From positions 14,756,001-14,820,000 of the forward strand of contig JBHGNT010000007.1 in NCBI GenBank assembly GCA_043228905.1: a stretch of DNA of 64,000 bases, given 5' to 3'. The translations under genes were made by a program, and so were the position numbers. This document shows positions 35,246 to 44,590 of the stretch, piece after piece. Each line of letters begins with the position of its first letter. Position 1 is the first letter of the stretch. The notes below the pieces were generated by a model, which saw only the letters and a list, made by a program, of their open reading frames with translations, ran no database searches and was not told where the DNA came from. The stretch is from Azolla caroliniana (Eukaryota; Polypodiophyta).

Positions 35246-36081
35246 TGTCGTAGTGTAGGTTGCACACTATGTGGAAATTATATTTTTGTCCCTCCGGATA
35301 GAGAATGGAGTGCTCGGTGAGAACCGGAAGAAAACGGCATACCGGCAAGGAGGAAAAACGGCATACCGGCAAGGAGGAAAGACGGCATACCGGCAAGGAA
35401 GAAAACGGCATACCGGCAAGGAAGAGCCGGATAAAGAGACATAAATGTAAAAAGAAAGGAAATACTCACTACTGCGCAGGGCGTGATTCGAACTCTGCAC
35501 CTCCACGTTGACAAACCCCAACCTTACCATTACATTAACTTATCTTAAGTGTTCTAAATATAGATTTAATATGTATAAGACCTTTATTTATGCATACCTT
35601 TATTAAAAGGTAAATCGTGTATTTTTTTAATATATGAAAAAGAAAAAACGCGAGACACTAAAAATAACTCATGCACATCTAGCGTGCATGAGCCCTATAC
35701 TTAGGAAATAAAAAAGCATCACATGCACATTTAGTGAACATGAACACTTTTTGTAAAAAAAAAAAAGCATGAAGCCATGCTTAGCTCTTCTTTCCTTATA
35801 TAAGGAGGAGAGAAATATGTAAAGGGTTGTTGATTATTTGGATTAAGTATTAATCAATACAAAAATTATTCGTGGGGATTCACGATTTATACGTCTACTT
35901 CTCTCTTAACACCCTAAGTACCAATTAATATAGTATACTCGTGTGATTCACGAGTTTCTTATCTTTCTCTTTGCTATTTACTCATAATTAATCTCTATCT
36001 CACGAACTTCTTTCTCCTAGTCCAAGACCTCTGTGGTTCCCACCCGACTCACGCAACGATCCGGAGCCGAAAGGCACGACA
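35246..36081 (+). repeat. Element E 5' LTR (836 bp)
   Basis: Begins TGTCGTAGTGTAGG and ends GGCACGACA (TGTCGT...ACGACA). A ~22-bp GC-rich unit is repeated four times near 35333-35425. TATA box TATATAA at 35797-35803. An antisense tRNA-like module lies upstream at 35480-35537. Confidence 0.95.
35480..35537 (-). ncRNA. tRNA-like A-box/B-box module in the E 5' LTR
   Basis: Minus strand: A-box-like TAATGTAATGGTAAG (35537-35523), B-box AGTTCGAATC (35494-35485), with GTGGAGGTGCAG between. A hairpin in anticodon-arm position (GTTG/CAAC). A T5 run follows downstream (terminator-like). It points away from the TATA box. Not a functional tRNA gene by its acceptor region. Confidence 0.6.
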
Positions 36082-36084
36082 CAG

Positions 36085-36101
36085 TTGGTGAACCCGACGT
36101 G
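36085..36101 (+). other. Primer binding site of element E
   Basis: TTGGTGAACCCGACGTG, 3 nt after the LTR. The same sequence at the same spacing follows the F LTRs (57852-57836 and 62124-62108, minus strand). I cannot assign the tRNA. Confidence 0.7.
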
Positions 36102-36119
36102 AAGACGGGTGGCAAGGAG

Positions 36120-38159
36120 ATGGAGGCTCAACAAGCTAACAATATGATGGCGATGTTCGAACGGATGCTTCAAGAACAACGCACGATGTCGGAGATTTCG
36201 GCATCAGTAGAGCGGCTCGTGCAACGCAACGGGCAATTTAATGGTAAGGATGTGTCGCGATATTTGCAGGACTACAAGGCGGAGATGCTCCGGTGCCGGG
36301 CTTCGGAAGGACTGCAAGTGACATCCTTTAACCGGGTGGCGACCGACGGGCTTCAAGGGAGTATCCACGGGTTGCAACAACAAAATCCGACGTGGGAAGC
36401 ATTCGAAGAGGCGTTAAAGACCACGTTCGCCATCGAGGACTCCTCCAAGGCAACGCGGAGGGGATTCGAGGATTGGGTGGAAACGTCAGGTAAGGGGCTG
36501 AAGGTCCTCGAAGTGTTTTCGACATTCGAAAGTCGGTTCGGGAGGTTGTCCGCGAGAGATCAAACTATTCTTGCACCGGACAAAGTCATCATGTTTTTGC
36601 GAGCTGTGGACGTCCGGGACCGGAAAGATCTCGGAGTGCTTCTTGAGGACACGACCACCGAAAGCGGCCTCACCGAAACATGGGAAAGCGTGCGGGATAT
36701 CGTCGCGCGGTACACGAAGAGGGGGCAATGGCTTGCCAACGAAGAAAAGAGGGTTTCGGAACCGATTCCGAAACCGAGAACGGGACTGGAAGACCATCAA
36801 CCGAGGGCTCGGGAGATTACGGCCGAGAAGGGAGTCGACGCGTCTACGGTGGAGCAGCTGCTGAAGGAGATGGAGAATCTAAAGATCGCGATGGTGAAGA
36901 AGTCGGATGACCGCCCCACAAGCTCCAAATATACGGATCGACGGTGCATATGGTGCGATAGCGCCGAACACGATCGGAGGGATTGCGACGACCATAAGGA
37001 GGCACTACGACGGGATCTCATCTACTGCGAGGGAAACCGGATTCATTCGATGGACTCTCGGAAGCCACTCCGACCGAACTTCCGGAAAGGCGGCATGAAG
37101 AAGGTGCTCGAGGAGGAGTTAGCGGCAAGAAGCAACTATGCGACAACCGCGGGAATATGTGTCGGGGAATCATCGGGAGCGAAGGCGTCTTTCTGGCCGG
37201 AGGTGCTAGGAAACACCGAGAAAACCGACTCCAACGATATCCGAAACACCGCGGAAGGCGTCCGGGAAGCTACGGGATGGGAGTGCCCTGTCGACAAGAA
37301 TAGCATATACGCCCTGTGTCAATTACATGAGGTGTATGTGGACGAGAAACGACGGCGCACGGAGGATGCGGCCGGACCATCGAAGATACCGGAAAGCTGG
37401 AACTCCGGAGGTAAGGGAAAAGAAAAGGCGACTCCGGCATTCAAGCTCGCCTCGGACATAGAACAACAAACCGACTTGAAAAGAGTGTTCGAGGAAAGAA
37501 TCTTGGATAGCCGGGTAGATTTTTCGCTGCGGGAACTACTCGGAATAGCGAAGAAGGAGTTTCACGATCTTCTCGTGGATCTCGTGAAAAGGAAGAGACA
37601 AAGTACGGAGGAAAATGCTCCAAGGGTGAATGCAAATACCGTTTCAATGAACGACACCGAAGTGGAAGGCGAAATTCCGAACTCCCACTATACAAGGCCA
37701 CACTGGGCACGTGCGACTACGGAGACTCCGGTCCGAATCGGCAACATCAAAGAACCCGTGCTAGCATTGATTGATCACGGATCGGAGATCAACTTGATGT
37801 CCAAGGAGTTCTACCGAAAGGGGAAGTGGCCTATAAACACCAACCATGGATGGAAGATTCGGGCAGCCACGAAAACGACAGAAGACCTATTTGCGGCTTG
37901 TCCGGATGTGACGGTAAAGATCGGGGATGTCGAAATTGACCAAAATTTCTTTGTGCAGGATGAGGTTTCACATTCTGTCATCCTCGGCCAACCCTTTATC
38001 ACGGCTTCACGGATGGAGACGAAGGTGCTCGATAGTGGTGCGGCTTTTGCGCGAATTCGGAGCCAAAACGGAGGGAAATCCGTCCAATTCCTAACGGTGC
38101 CGGCAAATCACGAAAGGAACAAGAGGGAACTCTTGTCCCAAGTGGGAATGGATTTTTAA
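36120..38159 (+). CDS. gag: Gag-protease polyprotein (element E)
   Basis: 679 residues from ATG 36120. Capsid-like helical domain starting MEAQQANNMMAMFERML, with VERLVQRNGQFNGKDVSRYL, which matches the F gag. Zinc knuckle CIWCDSAEHDRRDC at 36945-36986. Aspartic protease with LALIDHGSEINLMS (catalytic Asp at 37773) and HSVILGQPFI. The protease is therefore on gag, and pol lies in the -1 frame. The stop TAA at 38157 follows a T5 run. Confidence 0.93.
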   Translation: MEAQQANNMMAMFERMLQEQRTMSEISASVERLVQRNGQFNGKDVSRYLQDYKAEMLRCRASEGLQVTSFNRVATDGLQGSIHGLQQQNPTWEAFEEALKTTFAIEDSSKATRRGFEDWVETSGKGLKVLEVFSTFESRFGRLSARDQTILAPDKVIMFLRAVDVRDRKDLGVLLEDTTTESGLTETWESVRDIVARYTKRGQWLANEEKRVSEPIPKPRTGLEDHQPRAREITAEKGVDASTVEQLLKEMENLKIAMVKKSDDRPTSSKYTDRRCIWCDSAEHDRRDCDDHKEALRRDLIYCEGNRIHSMDSRKPLRPNFRKGGMKKVLEEELAARSNYATTAGICVGESSGAKASFWPEVLGNTEKTDSNDIRNTAEGVREATGWECPVDKNSIYALCQLHEVYVDEKRRRTEDAAGPSKIPESWNSGGKGKEKATPAFKLASDIEQQTDLKRVFEERILDSRVDFSLRELLGIAKKEFHDLLVDLVKRKRQSTEENAPRVNANTVSMNDTEVEGEIPNSHYTRPHWARATTETPVRIGNIKEPVLALIDHGSEINLMSKEFYRKGKWPINTNHGWKIRAATKTTEDLFAACPDVTVKIGDVEIDQNFFVQDEVSHSVILGQPFITASRMETKVLDSGAAFARIRSQNGGKSVQFLTVPANHERNKRELLSQVGMDF

Positions 38160-41100
38160 AGCGGACTGTTGCGGAGTGGGGAAGTGATAGTCCGAGAAGC
38201 CCTGATACCCCACACAGGAAGAAAACTCTCGGAGCAAAACAAGTACGAATCGGCCCGGATGGGGCATCTACGTACACGGCCGTAACCGGAGGAATGAAGA
38301 AACAATACCGACAAGTGGAGGATAAGTTACGGTCGGCATCAATAATAAAAGAAGACGAAGAAATCGTGGGAGTGATCGAGGAAGTGTTCTATGGGAATAC
38401 ACTACAACGGCTTGAAGAGCTTGCGGAAGATAAAAGCCAAGGGAACCGGGTAGTCCCGGTGGAATCGGTCGAGATGTACGAGATCATTGCGAAAATGGGG
38501 CCGGATGCGCTCCGCAAAGAAGAAGCAATGGTAAGTACGAAATACAAGACCGTGGAGAAGAAGGTGAAACCGGCCGCGGGACCACTACCCGCCGATAGCG
38601 AACAAAAGAAGAAAGAAGTCTCGGGAGATCCGACACTTCGGAAGTCCGTGGATATCGGACATGCCTTCACAGATGAGACCCGGAAGAAACTTCGGATCGG
38701 TGGAGGTGGGTTCCTGTTACAAGAAGAAGAAAAACGGTTTCGAGAGATGTTGGAGCAACATGGCAAAGCATTCGCGTTCACATCGAGGGAGATCGGATGC
38801 ATTGATCCAAAGATAGTGGAGCCGATGGTGATTTTCACGATTGATCATGTACCGTGGAACCTGAAGCCGATTCCGGTGCCACGGGCACATATTCCGAAAG
38901 TCATCGACTTGCTCAAGGAGAAGGTGGCGATGGGGATTCTAGAGCCATCAAGTGCTCCGTACTCAAATCGATGGTTTACGGTTCCGAAGAAGAATGGGTC
39001 ACTCCGATTCATCCAAGACTTGCAACCGGTGAACAAGGTCACGATCCGGAACTCGGGAGTCGGTCCGATAGTGGACGAATTCGCGGAAGCTTTTGCCGGA
39101 CGTGCGATATACTCCATCGGGGACCTATACTCGGGGTATGACCAATTCCAACTAGCCGTGGAGAGCCGAGACATCACTACCATGCGGACACCGATAGGAC
39201 TAGTTCGAATGTGCACACTACCACAAGGAGCGACAAACTCGGTTGCACATATGATGAACGCGATGAACAAGGTGCTTCGAGATTGCATCCCGGAGATAAC
39301 GATGCCATTTCTAGATGACATTCCGATGAAAGGATGCGCGGTGGAAGAAAAAGATGAGACTATGGATGATCGGGGATGCCGAAAGTTCGTGGTCAACCAT
39401 ATTCATGATTGCGAGAAAGTGTTGCGAAAGCTAGAAGATGTGCACCTAACACTTTCCGGGGAGAAATCGGCATTCGGGCAAGAAGAAATATTGGTGGTCG
39501 GACATCTATGTGGACCCTACGGCCGAAGACCGTCACCAACAAAGATCGATGCGATTCAAGCTATGAAGGAAGTATGTGAGTCAACATCGGAAGTCCGAAG
39601 GTTTCTGGGTGCGTGTGCATTCTATCACATATGGATTCCGCACTATGCACATATAGCGGACCCGCTCTATCACTTGTTGCGGAAAGGTAAGAAATTCGAG
39701 TGGAAACTGGAACACACTAAAGCCATGAGGAAGCTCAAGAAGACACTATGGAGGGCGGAATCACTTAAGAAGCCAAGCTACGAGCGGCCAATCATAGTAA
39801 CGGTTGATACAAGTCCAACCGGTATCGGGTGGGTCATCAATCAAGCCGACTCGGATGGTTCGCGGTATCCGATCCGATTTGGAGCAAAGGTCCTCAACGA
39901 AAGGCAACGCGGATATGCACAAGTCAAAAGAGAATTGTGGGGAGTCGTGTCGGCGATAAAATCGGATCGGGATTATTTGATCGGAGCTGAAGTGGTGATC
40001 GAGACGGATTGTCTTCCGATACTCGGGATGATGCGGTGTTGTACGATACCGGATGTGGCTATGCTAAGGTGGATTGCATATGTCAAGTCACTTAATCCGG
40101 AGGTTCGACACATCTCGGGGAAGGACAACGCGGTAGCGGACATGTTATCGAGGGCGCGGTTTGAAGACGACATAACCGAATCAGATAATGAAGAAGTTTC
40201 CGAAGACTACTTCACGTCAGAACACATATGCCGAGTGAACGTGATCCGAGAATTCCGGGAAGAAGAATACGAGGGGGAAACCTTGATGATTGGGAAGATG
40301 CTACAAGAGGTCGAGGATTCAACCAATGATAAAGAAAGGAGAGCCGAGATCCGAAGGAAGAAGAGGCAAGTCCAAAGGTTCTTCTTGGAAAACGGTTTAA
40401 TATGGAGGACGCCGAAAAGACCGGATGGGATACCACTTCGAGTAGTCGGGACGAAAGAGCAACGAAACCGGATAATGTCCGAGTTCCACGAATCCGATTG
40501 GGCTGGACATCGAGGAACATGGGCAACTTTTGTGAAAATCAAGCAAAGATATTGGTGGAAGAACATGTATAAAGATGTCGCGGAGTTCACAGAAAGCTGC
40601 GAGAAATGTCAAGTCTACTCCGGGGTCCGACACCGAGATGAGCTGCATCCGACATTCTCACCGACAATCAACTTCAAGTGGATGGTCGACATTGTAGCTA
40701 TGCCGACCGGGATTGGACAAAAGAAATACTTGGTGTTAGCTCGAGAAGATCTCACAAACCAAGTTGAAGGTCGAGCGCTTCGGAGGAAAACGTGTGCCGC
40801 GGTGTGCCAATTTCTTTTGGAAGAAGTGTTTTGTAGGTACGGCTGCGTAGGACAAGTGATTGCGGACCGGGGAGAACTCGACTCGGACAAAGCTAGGGGA
40901 TTCTTCGCCAAACATGGAGTTCGGTTAACGTTGACAACGGCCTACAATCCGGAGGCCAACGGGAAGATCGAACGAGGACATAGTCCGATCGTGAAAGCAC
41001 TTGCGAAGGCATGCGACGGAAGGGTGAAGGATTGGCCACAAATGCTTCCGTATGCACTATGGGCGGATCGGACAACGCATAGCTCCGTGACCGGTTACAT

Positions 41101-41761
41101 GCCGGCAGAACTCATGACCGGACAAGCACCGGTAATGCCAACGGAAACCGCAATCACGACATGGACAATACTACCGTGGAAGGAAGAGATGAGCCGGGAA
41201 GAACTACTAGCGGTCCGGATACGACAACTGGAGGGAAGACCGAAAGATGTAGCGGAAGCGTCACGCCGACAACAAGAAGCACGGTTCCGGAACAAAAGCC
41301 GGTTCGACACAAAGCACCGACTACGACCGAGGAGGATTGAAGAAGGAGATTGGGTGATCGTCTATGATAGTAGCTTGGACCATCAACATACAACGATACG
41401 GAAATTCGCGAAAAGGTGGTTCGGGCCGTACGAGGTTCGGAAGGTCTTCGACAACGGGACGTACCGACTGTCCGAGTTGGATGGAACAATACTACGAGTG
41501 CCTATAGCCGGGAAGCGGGTGAAGATTTTCAAGAAGCGGACCGACGACAAACCTTATGTGATCCAAGTCGAGGCCGACAACGAGGAGCAATCGGACGAAG
41601 ACCACAATGATGCGGGAAGCGAAGAAAGTGGATTACAACTCATAGTCGACATAAGGGGAGAATCGGAGGAAGCTTCGGATGAAGACGGATACGAAGAATC
41701 AAGAACTTCGGCACATACCGGAGGATGTGCGGGTTTGGAGGGGGCGAGTGTCGTAGTGTAG
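38036..41761 (+). CDS. pol: Pol: RT, RNase H, integrase (element E)
   Basis: The frame is open from 38036, overlapping gag by 124 nt in the -1 frame; first ATG is 38294. RT: NRWFTVPKKNGSLRFIQDLQ, then TLPQGATNSV and the catalytic FLDD (39308-39319). RNase H: VTVDTSPTGIGW, RELWGV, IETDCLPIL. Integrase: GHRGTW ... CEKCQ, VDIVAMP, IADRGELDSDK, ANGKIERG; GPY-type end RWFGPYEVRKVFDNGTYRL. No chromodomain. The RT-RNase H block (FLDDIPMKG, RRFLGACAFYHIWIPHYA) resembles fungal, especially basidiomycete, gypsy elements more than common plant lineages (recalled similarity). The TAG stop lies 11 nt inside the 3' LTR. Confidence 0.93.
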   Translation, partial: WCGFCANSEPKRREIRPIPNGAGKSRKEQEGTLVPSGNGFLKRTVAEWGSDSPRSPDTPHRKKTLGAKQVRIGPDGASTYTAVTGGMKKQYRQVEDKLRSASIIKEDEEIVGVIEEVFYGNTLQRLEELAEDKSQGNRVVPVESVEMYEIIAKMGPDALRKEEAMVSTKYKTVEKKVKPAAGPLPADSEQKKKEVSGDPTLRKSVDIGHAFTDETRKKLRIGGGGFLLQEEEKRFREMLEQHGKAFAFTSREIGCIDPKIVEPMVIFTIDHVPWNLKPIPVPRAHIPKVIDLLKEKVAMGILEPSSAPYSNRWFTVPKKNGSLRFIQDLQPVNKVTIRNSGVGPIVDEFAEAFAGRAIYSIGDLYSGYDQFQLAVESRDITTMRTPIGLVRMCTLPQGATNSVAHMMNAMNKVLRDCIPEITMPFLDDIPMKGCAVEEKDETMDDRGCRKFVVNHIHDCEKVLRKLEDVHLTLSGEKSAFGQEEILVVGHLCGPYGRRPSPTKIDAIQAMKEVCESTSEVRRFLGACAFYHIWIPHYAHIADPLYHLLRKGKKFEWKLEHTKAMRKLKKTLWRAESLKKPSYERPIIVTVDTSPTGIGWVINQADSDGSRYPIRFGAKVLNERQRGYAQVKRELWGVVSAIKSDRDYLIGAEVVIETDCLPILGMMRCCTIPDVAMLRWIAYVKSLNPEVRHISGKDNAVADMLSRARFEDDITESDNEEVSEDYFTSEHICRVNVIREFREEEYEGETLMIGKMLQEVEDSTNDKERRAEIRRKKRQVQRFFLENGLIWRTPKRPDGIPLRVVGTKEQRNRIMSEFHESDWAGHRGTWATFVKIKQRYWWKNMYKDVAEFTESCEKCQVYSGVRHRDELHPTFSPTINFKWMVDIVAMPTGIGQKKYLVLAREDLTNQVEGRALRRKTCAAVCQFLLEEVFCRYGCVGQVIADRGELDSDKARGFFAKHGVRLTLTTAYNPEANGKIERGHSPIVKALAKACDGRVKDWPQMLPYALWADRTTHSSVTGYMPAELMTGQAPVMPTETAITTWTILPWKEEMSREELLAVRIRQLEGRPKDVAEASRRQQEARFRNKSRFDTKHRLRPRRIEEGDWVIVYDSSLDHQHTTIRKFAKRWFGPYEVRKVFDNGTYRLSELDGTILRVPIAGKRVKIFKKRTDDKPYVIQVEADNEEQSDEDHNDAGSEESGLQLIVDIRGESEEASDEDGYEESRTSAHTGGCAGLEGASVVV

Positions 41762-42584
41762 GTTGCACACTATGTGGAAATTATATTTTTGTCCCTCCGG
41801 ATAGAGAATGGAGTGCTCGGTGAGAACCGGAAGAAAACGGCATACCGGCAAGGAGGAAAAACGGCATACCGGCAAGGAGGAAAGACGGCATACCGGCAAG
41901 GAAGAAAACGGCATACCGGCAAGGAAGAGCCGGATAAAGAGACATAAATGTAAAAAGAAAGGAAATACTCACTACTGCGCAGGGCGTGATTCGAACTCTG
42001 CACCTCCACGTTGACAAACCCCAACCTTACCATTACATTAACTTATCTTAAGTGTTCTAAATATAGATTTAATATGTATAAGACCTTTATTTATGCATAC
42101 CTTTATTAAAAGGTAAATCGTGTATTTTTTTAATATATGAAAAAGAAAAAACGCGAGACACTAAAAATAACTCATGCACATCTAGCGTGCATGAGCCCTA
42201 TACTTAGGAAATAAAAAAGCATCACATGCACATTTAGTGAACATGAACACTTTTTGTAAAAAAAAAAAAGCATGAAGCCATGCTTAGCTCTTCTTTCCTT
42301 ATATAAGGAGGAGAGAAATATGTAAAGGGTTGTTGATTATTTGGATTAAGTATTAATCAATACAAAAATTATTCGTGGGGATTCACGATTTATACGTCTA
42401 CTTCTCTCTTAACACCCTAAGTACCAATTAATATAGTATACTCGTGTGATTCACGAGTTTCTTATCTTTCTCTTTGCTATTTACTCATAATTAATCTCTA
42501 TCTCACGAACTTCTTTCTCCTAGTCCAAGACCTCTGTGGTTCCCACCCGACTCACGCAACGATCCGGAGCCGAAAGGCACGACA
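41749..42584 (+). repeat. Element E 3' LTR (836 bp)
   Basis: Same length as the 5' LTR, with no difference found by eye. Followed by ACGC (42585-42588). Confidence 0.95.
41983..42040 (-). ncRNA. tRNA-like module in the E 3' LTR
   Basis: Same sequence as 35480-35537. Confidence 0.6.
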
Positions 42585-42588
42585 ACGC

Positions 42589-43124
42589 AAAATTGGAAAT
42601 GTTCATATTGGTCAGCCACTCACATTAATAGAAGGGGTATAAGTGTTACAACCCCCAGACCAAACACGTGAGAGTGAGCCAAGATGTTGTCTTCGACGAG
42701 TTGGCGTCCTAGTATTAACTTTCGACTCCAACCCCCGAGAACTCGAACCTCCTGATTAATGAGGATGAGGTCAGTGAGGCTGACATGATCCCCGAAGAAG
42801 AAGAAGAAGAAGAAGAAGAAGAAGAAGAAGAAGAAGAAGAAGAAGAAGAAGAAGAAGACTTCAGCACTCTGGAAGAGAGTCTAATGTCATTTCGGCTGAG
42901 TGCGCTGAATGAAGACATGAGTTGGAATGACCAGTTGAATGAAGAATCGGCGAGCAGTGACGACTCGGCCGTGCTCTCCCCGCGCAAGGAACCGCGGAGA
43001 CGGTTCACGCGCAAAGAAAAGGGGAAGATGAAGATGCCGGAGTATGGCACAGACAAAGATGCATCGGATCATGGAGATTTTGACACAAACCGAAGCGAAG
43101 ACGGGCCTCAAGCGTTGAGGTCAG
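42589..43124 (+). pseudogene. Copia integrase end and acidic linker (element D)
   Basis: Continues D after element E: KLEMFILVSHSH, then YNPQTKHVRVSQDVVFDE, the usual end of a copia integrase. A (GAA)n run at about 42794-42858 encodes some 21 glutamates, followed by an acidic/basic linker (FTRKEKGKMKMPEYG). Cut at 43124 by element K before the RT. Confidence 0.8.
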
Positions 43125-43805
43125 TGTTAGGAATATGTCCCTCCCATGGGAGGGGCCGACTAGTCGGACCAAGAGTCGACAGTCGAAGACAAGGAGTAGT
43201 CGACTAGTCGGGCCAAGAGCCGAAAATCGATGTTGTGGGGAGTCGACAACATAGTAAGTGATCCAAGTCGAAGACATGACCGACTAGTCGGGCTGACACT
43301 AGTGTCGGCTAGTCAAATCGACTAGTCGATTAGTCGGGTAATTAACTGCTATTATTATTAGTATAATAATAGAAGTGAGAGTAGTAGGGACTATATCTGT
43401 AAATAGCCCATAAGGTGTATAAGTATAAATACAGTTAGGGCAATGCTTTAGACAGTAGAACAATATAGTAAAACAAAAAACAGGATAAATACTATGAGTT
43501 CTTGTAGCTGTGAGTTAAAGAGAGTGCAGAGAGTACGTGAGAGAGACCGGTGGAAGAGTTTGAGCTAACCTATTAAGAACCCTAAGTGGTTATCCTTTGA
43601 GCATCAAAGAAGAGTTGTAACCGTTTTCTTGTACTCTCCGTGTATAGTGGAAGATTTGTTCTCCCATGGTTTTCCCCGTTTAGGGTTTCCACATAAGACT
43701 GTGTGCATTGTATATCTCTGTCTATTTTTGTTGTTTTCTATTTCCGCATTATTGTGTATTTCACAGTCGTTCTTTCTCACGAATCTAAGGGATCGAAACC
43801 CATCA
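43125..43805 (+). repeat. Element K 5' LTR (681 bp)
   Basis: Ends GAAACCCATCA before the degraded PBS TAGTATTAGAGC. TATA-like AAGTATAAATACAG near 43422. U3 holds five palindromes with an ACTAGT core between 43156 and 43328. Confidence 0.8.
43156..43328. promoter_or_regulatory. Cluster of ACTAGT-core palindromes in the K LTR
   Basis: CCGACTAGTCGG at 43156 and 43280, CGACTAGTCG at 43201 and 43319, and GACACTAGTGTC at 43295, all about 100-270 bp upstream of the TATA-like box. Possible factor-binding sites (inference). Confidence 0.5.
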
Positions 43806-43831
43806 AACTAGTATTAGAGCGTAGGTGAAAG

Positions 43832-44590
43832 ATGGAAGGAGATGTGAGTGGCTTCCCGGGTATGACATTTCTAAACTCTCAGAATTATGTAGACAAGAAG
43901 ATAAAGATGTTTTGTTGAGGGCATTCTTCCTCTCATATAGATTTGACAGCTTTTGCTGCATCTTGTAGGCATTTGTGTCGTTCGCCATATGTTGAAGGAC
44001 ACTTACATCGATGCACTATCTTATGGTGACCACTGCCTTTCTGTTCAGAAGTTTCCATTCTAACCCTAATACCCCCATGGGTATTTCTCCTCTGTCGATG
44101 GGCTCGTACAGGTCTTTGACTATGAGAAGGTCTTCCATCTTATTGTGAGAAAGATTGTGAGGTTGAAATACAAGGACGGAGAAAGCATAGTGGAGCACGT
44201 AAGCACATTCATGGGGTATGTGAACCAACTTGTGGCAATCAAGTTTCCCATTGATGATGCTATGCAGGCCATCCTACTAATGTGTACCCTGTCGGACAAC
44301 TGGGAGAACCTAGTGGTGACTCTCAGCACCTCGTGTCAGGAAGAGGACTTGTCTCTACAAATGGTAAAAACAAGCATCTTGAACGAGGAGACAAGGAGGA
44401 AGGACAAGGGTGTCATGTTCCAGTCGGAGTCAAACTTGACTCAACATACCGACAAAGAAGTCCATAGAGAAGGGATAAGTCTCAAGCCAGGTCCAAGTCC
44501 AGAGGAAAGCTGACAGGCTTTTATTGTGGAAAGCCTGGGCACTTTCAGAAGGATTGTTGACACCTCAAGAAGGACAAGAGTGTCGAACCC
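43832..44590 (+). pseudogene. Copia gag with internal 226-bp inversion (element K)
   Basis: Starts MEGDVSGFPGMTFLNSQNY. From 43910 to 44135 the sequence reads as gag only on the minus strand (MEDLLIVKDLYEPIDRGEIP; SNLYERKNALN), then returns to plus (RKIVRLKYKDGESIVEHVS). AAGATG at the left edge and CATCTT at the right edge are inverted repeats. Zinc knuckle FYCGKPGHFQKDC near 44520-44560. Confidence 0.9.

Larger units (their letters stand above)
35246..42584 (+). mobile_element. Element E: intact Ty3/gypsy with fungal-like pol, 7339 bp
   Basis: Two 836-bp LTRs without visible differences, PBS, gag-protease ORF, overlapping pol ORF in the -1 frame, polypurine tract GGAGGGGGCGAG, and a 4-bp target duplication ACGC (35242-35245, 42585-42588). 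No coding lesion seen. A very recent insertion that may still be active. Confidence 0.95.
33781..43124 (+). mobile_element. Element D: decayed copia, split by element E
   Basis: Internal part of a copia element in two pieces, 33781-35245 and 42589-43124, which join in frame when E and one target duplicate are removed. No LTR of D is in the window; its right side is cut by element K at 43125. A different copia lineage from B/C/K/P by its gag and protease. Confidence 0.85.

Noticed and set aside
42785-43207. Glu-rich 140-residue frame as a host gene
   Set aside because: It is the acidic linker of copia D with an expanded GAA run, cut by element K.
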